A DNA stretch of 64,000 nucleotides, from assembly GCA_011319805.1 (NCBI GenBank), contig SJRY01000272.1:62001-126000 (forward strand), in the 5' to 3' direction. The notes beneath the pieces are model-generated. The model did not search any database. It was not told the DNA's origin and saw only the letters and a program-made list of their open reading frames with translations. This DNA comes from Macrocybe gigantea. Lineage: Eukaryota > Basidiomycota > Agaricomycetes > Agaricales > Callistosporiaceae. Each line of letters opens with the position of its first letter. The first letter of the stretch is position 1. The position numbers were made by a program, and so were the translations under genes. This document shows positions 60,831-64,000 of this stretch, in pieces.

Positions 60831-62144
60831 ATGGACGAGGCAGCCAATTTTCACTTTACGGCTGGAGCGGTGCAGATCGGCGTTCTGCTGACCGTCTACT
60901 TGTTTGGCCTCCTCACTGTGCAAACCTACCAATATTTCGCCTGCTCATCAACAGATCCAAATTTCTGCAAAATTTTGTGAGTACCTGATTTCATATCTTA
61001 AGCTTGCGCTAAATCTGGAACAGATGGCTATAACCTGGTTCGTGACCGTCCCTTCCTGCCTTCCAGGTTGATTCGACTTTGCCTCTAGGCTTCTTGAATC
61101 CGTACACACGGCTCTGCTGTTCCATTCTCTTTATGCTGTGACATCAGCGTTAGATGTCGACATTCTTTTTCCGACTTCTCTGGTCATATCCATCATCGTC
61201 TTTGCGGCAATTTATGGCTCTGTTCAGGTAAAAACTTCTTCCATAGACCTCGGTTTCCACGTCTGCTAATCTTCTGCAGTCCTACTTTGCACATCGCGCT
61301 TGGAAGCTGATGACGGGTTGGGGGCGCATCGCTCCGATAATGTGTTGGCTGCTCAGCGTATTCCGCTTCGTTCTCAATGTCTGGATCGCCAGCGAAACCG
61401 TACACCTCAAGCTTACTGCAGCGGCAGACCGGTTTGGCTGGTTGGGTGCGACCGAGATGCTGAGCGGCACGTTCTTGGATGTGATGAACAGCGTCATGCT
61501 GTGTTATTGCTTGTGGCAGTATCGGAGAGCTGGTTTTCGGTAGAACGCGACCTGCCATGTTATTGACGTCTGCTGATCTCTTGTCCGTTAGTCGCACCAG
61601 GAGGATAGTCGATACTATCATGGCAACATCGATTCGTGAGTCCCCAAGTCACTCTTATACGAATCACTCGATATATACTCACTTCCCACTACCTAAATCA
61701 GAAACAGGTGCAGTCACTGCGTAAGTGCCCTTCGACCGCTTCGTCTTTGATTATACCCATATTCATGCACTCAGTTTCCTTTCTTGCACAATGACCATCT
61801 GTGTAAGCGATCTCTCTCTTGGTTTCGCATACGTCAGGCGATAGTTGGCTCTTTTTTGACCGGTGCAGTTCCTGGCTGTGAAACAAACTCTGATATGGCT
61901 GGCCATTTACTTTCTCCGAACGAAATGTTAGTATTCACTCTGTTAATTTTGCTACACAAACACGACAACGACTTATGGTTTTCCGCAGTGTACTCGATCG
62001 CTCTGCTTACTAGGTAATCTACATTTGCCTCTTCTCGCCGATCAGGCAGCTCATCCCATGATTGTATCTAGCCTGAACTTGCGAGCGACGATAGCCACCG
62101 AACTCTCGGAGACAATCTCACTTCATTCAGGGGCTTTCATTTAA
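60831..62144 (+). CDS. DUF6534-like seven-span membrane protein
   Basis: Membrane protein of a family common in Agaricomycetes; function unknown. Start at 60831: MDEAANFHFTAGAVQIGVLL, TVYLFGLLTVQTYQYF (span 1 with the VQTYxYF motif). Next LESVHTALLFHSLYAVTSAL, then FPTSLVISIIVFAAIYGSVQ, SYFAHRAWKLMTGWGRIAPI (loop with A-R/H-R-x-W), CWLLSVFRFVLNVWIASETV, FGWLGATEMLSGTFLDVMNS, VMLCYCLWQYRRAGFR, then RTRRIVDTIMATSI, AVTAFLSCTMTICFLAVKQT, LIWLAIYFLRTK, VYSIALLTSLNLRATI and ISLHSGAFI (stop at 62142-62144). The order matches the DUF6534 layout: spans, a basic loop RRxVDTIM, and a C-terminal YS-ALLxxLNxR. About seven introns. Confidence 0.8.
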
Positions 62145-64000
62145 TCAGATTGGTGCGTAATTGGGCATTAGTCGCATCCACGCTACAAAAATTTGGACAG
62201 TGGTTCTGAAACTGTACTATAATTTATTTGCCACTGTAGGCCAACAATGTGGACCTCAGTTGACGATGATGTGCACATTCTGCCTTGAGATTGAAGACTG
62301 ATAACTGTTCCCATGCTATTCCCCACGTCTAACGGCACACAGGCAATCGTGACTATGGGACTGCGGTCTGGATATGAACCGACGGAGGGCGACCTATCCT
62401 CCTGTTCCCCGTTACTGGAGCTGGGTCCGTCGATTAGTGAGCATAAAGTATACCGACGAGCACTTCAAATCCGGTGGTATGAGTCTTCGAAAAAAACCTT
62501 GCCACTCGAGATGTTGTTTCTCAGTTAAAATTCTAACTTAGTACATCAGTAGACATTATCGATAAAGCGGTGCTCTGCTGTTGGTCACGCAGTGTCGAAG
62601 GGCAGGATTTCGGTGTGTGGTATCGTCGCCCCATTCTGTCCAGTGCAGTGCCTTATTCGGTTCAGAAAACAATCCGAACCACTTTGCGGAATGAGGAAGA
62701 TGAACAGTGCTGACCCAAACTGAATGCTGTGACAGAAACTGTGATGGGCAGCAGAATTGGGCGACGAAACTGAGAAGGAGGACTGAGAAATACACTGCGT
62801 TCGTTCGACAAAAGGAGAAGTGAGGACAATCTGAACAGTCCAAATGTCCGTGAGCTACAAATACAAGCAATCTGACACAAACTGTGTGCTATGAAAGGCC
62901 GTGCTGTAACTAACCCTCACAGGAACAAGTGAGAAGAAAAAAAATACGAATCAGTTCCCCTCACATCTATACCATGACGCACCAAAAGTCGGAGCCGCCA
63001 CGGAATCAGAGACAACGCCCATGATGCAAATTTCACGTTGGGCGCTGGTGGTCAAGCGCTACATTTATATCGACTCGGTACATCGAAACGCATGCTCTGT
63101 TCTCCGACACAAACGCAATATCTCACGGACTGAATTCACCACCCCTCCTCTGTGCCTCGGACTTGGTCATTGTGAACTGCGGGCACTGGCATGCGTTTTC
63201 TCATCGGCTTTGTGTCAAATTTCAATAGCGTCATGGTGCGGAGGATTGTAAATTCGGGATCAAGTTCATGCGCACTGCACTGGTGCGGAAGAAGGCGATC
63301 AACGCCATGTCAATCAGGGGCGGCGGGGTCTGTGTGCGATTTCAAGACCCTTCCAGCTCAGCAACACAGCACGTCCACCTCTGCCAACAAATCGGATCTC
63401 TCCGCAGCTTCCGACCAATGGAATGTCTCGGTGATAATTTTCTCAAGACCATTCAGTTCTGCCGTGCGAGCGTCAAAGGCTGAAATTTGAAAATTTCAAG
63501 GCTTGAAAGCGCGGCTTGCGGAGGGCTTCTCGTCCGCTCTGACGACACCAGAGATGACCACACGACGATCATCGCTGTGGCTGTTTCCGTAACTCGGAAT
63601 TTTGAAGTGCTTCCTTCCTGCATGGGCCAAGAACCCACATCGCCTTGAGGCCAGTCGACTTCTGCATTCTCTGATCAGATCCTCACACAAAGAAAAATCG
63701 CACACGCGCAGCACGCGATCTTCCACCCTCCACCGTCGATCCGCGGACGAGTCTTTGATTCGTTTGAGATCTGTTGGGGTTTGCCTAAATATGTACAGGC
63801 CTTCTTTTCTAAAGGCCCCTAAGTCGAGAAGATCCTCAGATCGGTCATAGCGCGATCAGATTCCATTTTTCTGAAGCGCTTCTTCTGCGCAGAGCGCAAG
63901 CGCTACGCCAGGCGCTTACCACAGCTACCGCCAATGAGACGTGATCATCATCATCGGCCCAGCCAATGCTGGTCAAAGTCAAAGGAGTCAAGGACGAAAG
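62145..64000. other. Right-end region without supported genes
   Basis: Short open frames on both strands (62313-62528 plus, 62556-62870 minus, 63021-63490 plus, 63602-63850 plus) have no recognisable motif, membrane pattern or consistent splice partners. A gene continuing beyond the window edge cannot be excluded. Confidence 0.4.

Overview
This window is nuclear DNA from a filamentous basidiomycete, most likely an Agaricomycete. Most genes are cut by many short GT-AG introns of roughly 45-90 nt, several exons are tiny, and many proteins belong to families typical of mushrooms: a divergent G-alpha subunit, a QDE-1-type RNA-dependent RNA polymerase, a GPI-type GH16 glucanase, a DUF6534-like membrane protein, AIG1-like P-loop proteins and a wax-synthase-domain acyltransferase. 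There is no rRNA, CRISPR array or obvious intact transposon. I assembled gene models by hand from reading frames, splice signals and family motifs, so exon borders are approximate unless stated.

Layout. 0.5-3.3 kb: G-alpha subunit and a small membrane protein (both minus). 3.4-8.8 kb: La-domain RNA-binding protein (LARP1/SRO9 type) and a conserved orphan (both minus). 10.8-12.7 kb: S-adenosylhomocysteine hydrolase (minus). 14.1-15.2 kb: coiled-coil orphan (plus). 17.7-19.9 kb: KAR5/Tht1 nuclear-fusion protein (plus). 20.8-23.8 kb: CCCH-RRM-RBR ubiquitin ligase (plus). 24.3-26.4 kb: Ser/Pro-rich orphan (minus). 27.0-29.0 kb: broken APH-type phosphotransferase (minus) and a TPMT-family thiol methyltransferase (plus). 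29.3-32.0 kb: PHO84-type phosphate transporter (minus). 33.7-35.4 kb: GH16 glucanase (plus). 35.8-36.5 kb: array of three ~300-bp repeats. 37.4-39.9 kb: tandem pair of P-loop NTPases (plus). 41.2-42.3 kb: ESF2/ABT1 (plus). 43.1-45.8 kb: wax synthase and hemerythrin-like genes (minus), with duplicated segments around the first. 46.1-48.8 kb: ATP synthase subunit K and a DUF4048-like protein (plus). 49.2-51.9 kb: acidic repeat protein (minus) and GWT1 (plus). 52.3-53.7 kb: MET2 homoserine O-acetyltransferase (minus). 54.6-55.5 kb: membrane orphan (plus). 55.8-59.7 kb: RdRP (minus). 60.8-62.1 kb: DUF6534-like membrane protein (plus). The remaining stretches, including 62.1-64.0 kb, show no gene I can support.

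How the genes fit together. Most are unrelated housekeeping genes rather than a cluster. Loose themes are methyl and methionine metabolism (SAH hydrolase, MET2, thiol methyltransferase), the GPI/cell wall route (GWT1 makes the anchor, the GH16 enzyme looks like a GPI cargo), RNA biology (La protein, ESF2, RdRP, RRM-RBR ligase) and sexual development/signalling (KAR5, G-alpha).

The most important observation for a user of this sequence is technical. In at least eight otherwise convincing genes the reading frame breaks at one or two points, nearly always where one base appears to be missing from a short homopolymer run. This looks like residual homopolymer deletion error in the assembly rather than mass pseudogenisation. 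The phosphotransferase is different: it also has an in-frame stop inside its catalytic loop and looks truly dead. Biologically, the most interesting items are the tandem P-loop NTPases (the second with degenerate motifs), the hemerythrin-like gene lacking its metal-binding segment, the duplication remnant around the wax synthase gene, and the 8-nt and 15-nt exons of the subunit K gene.
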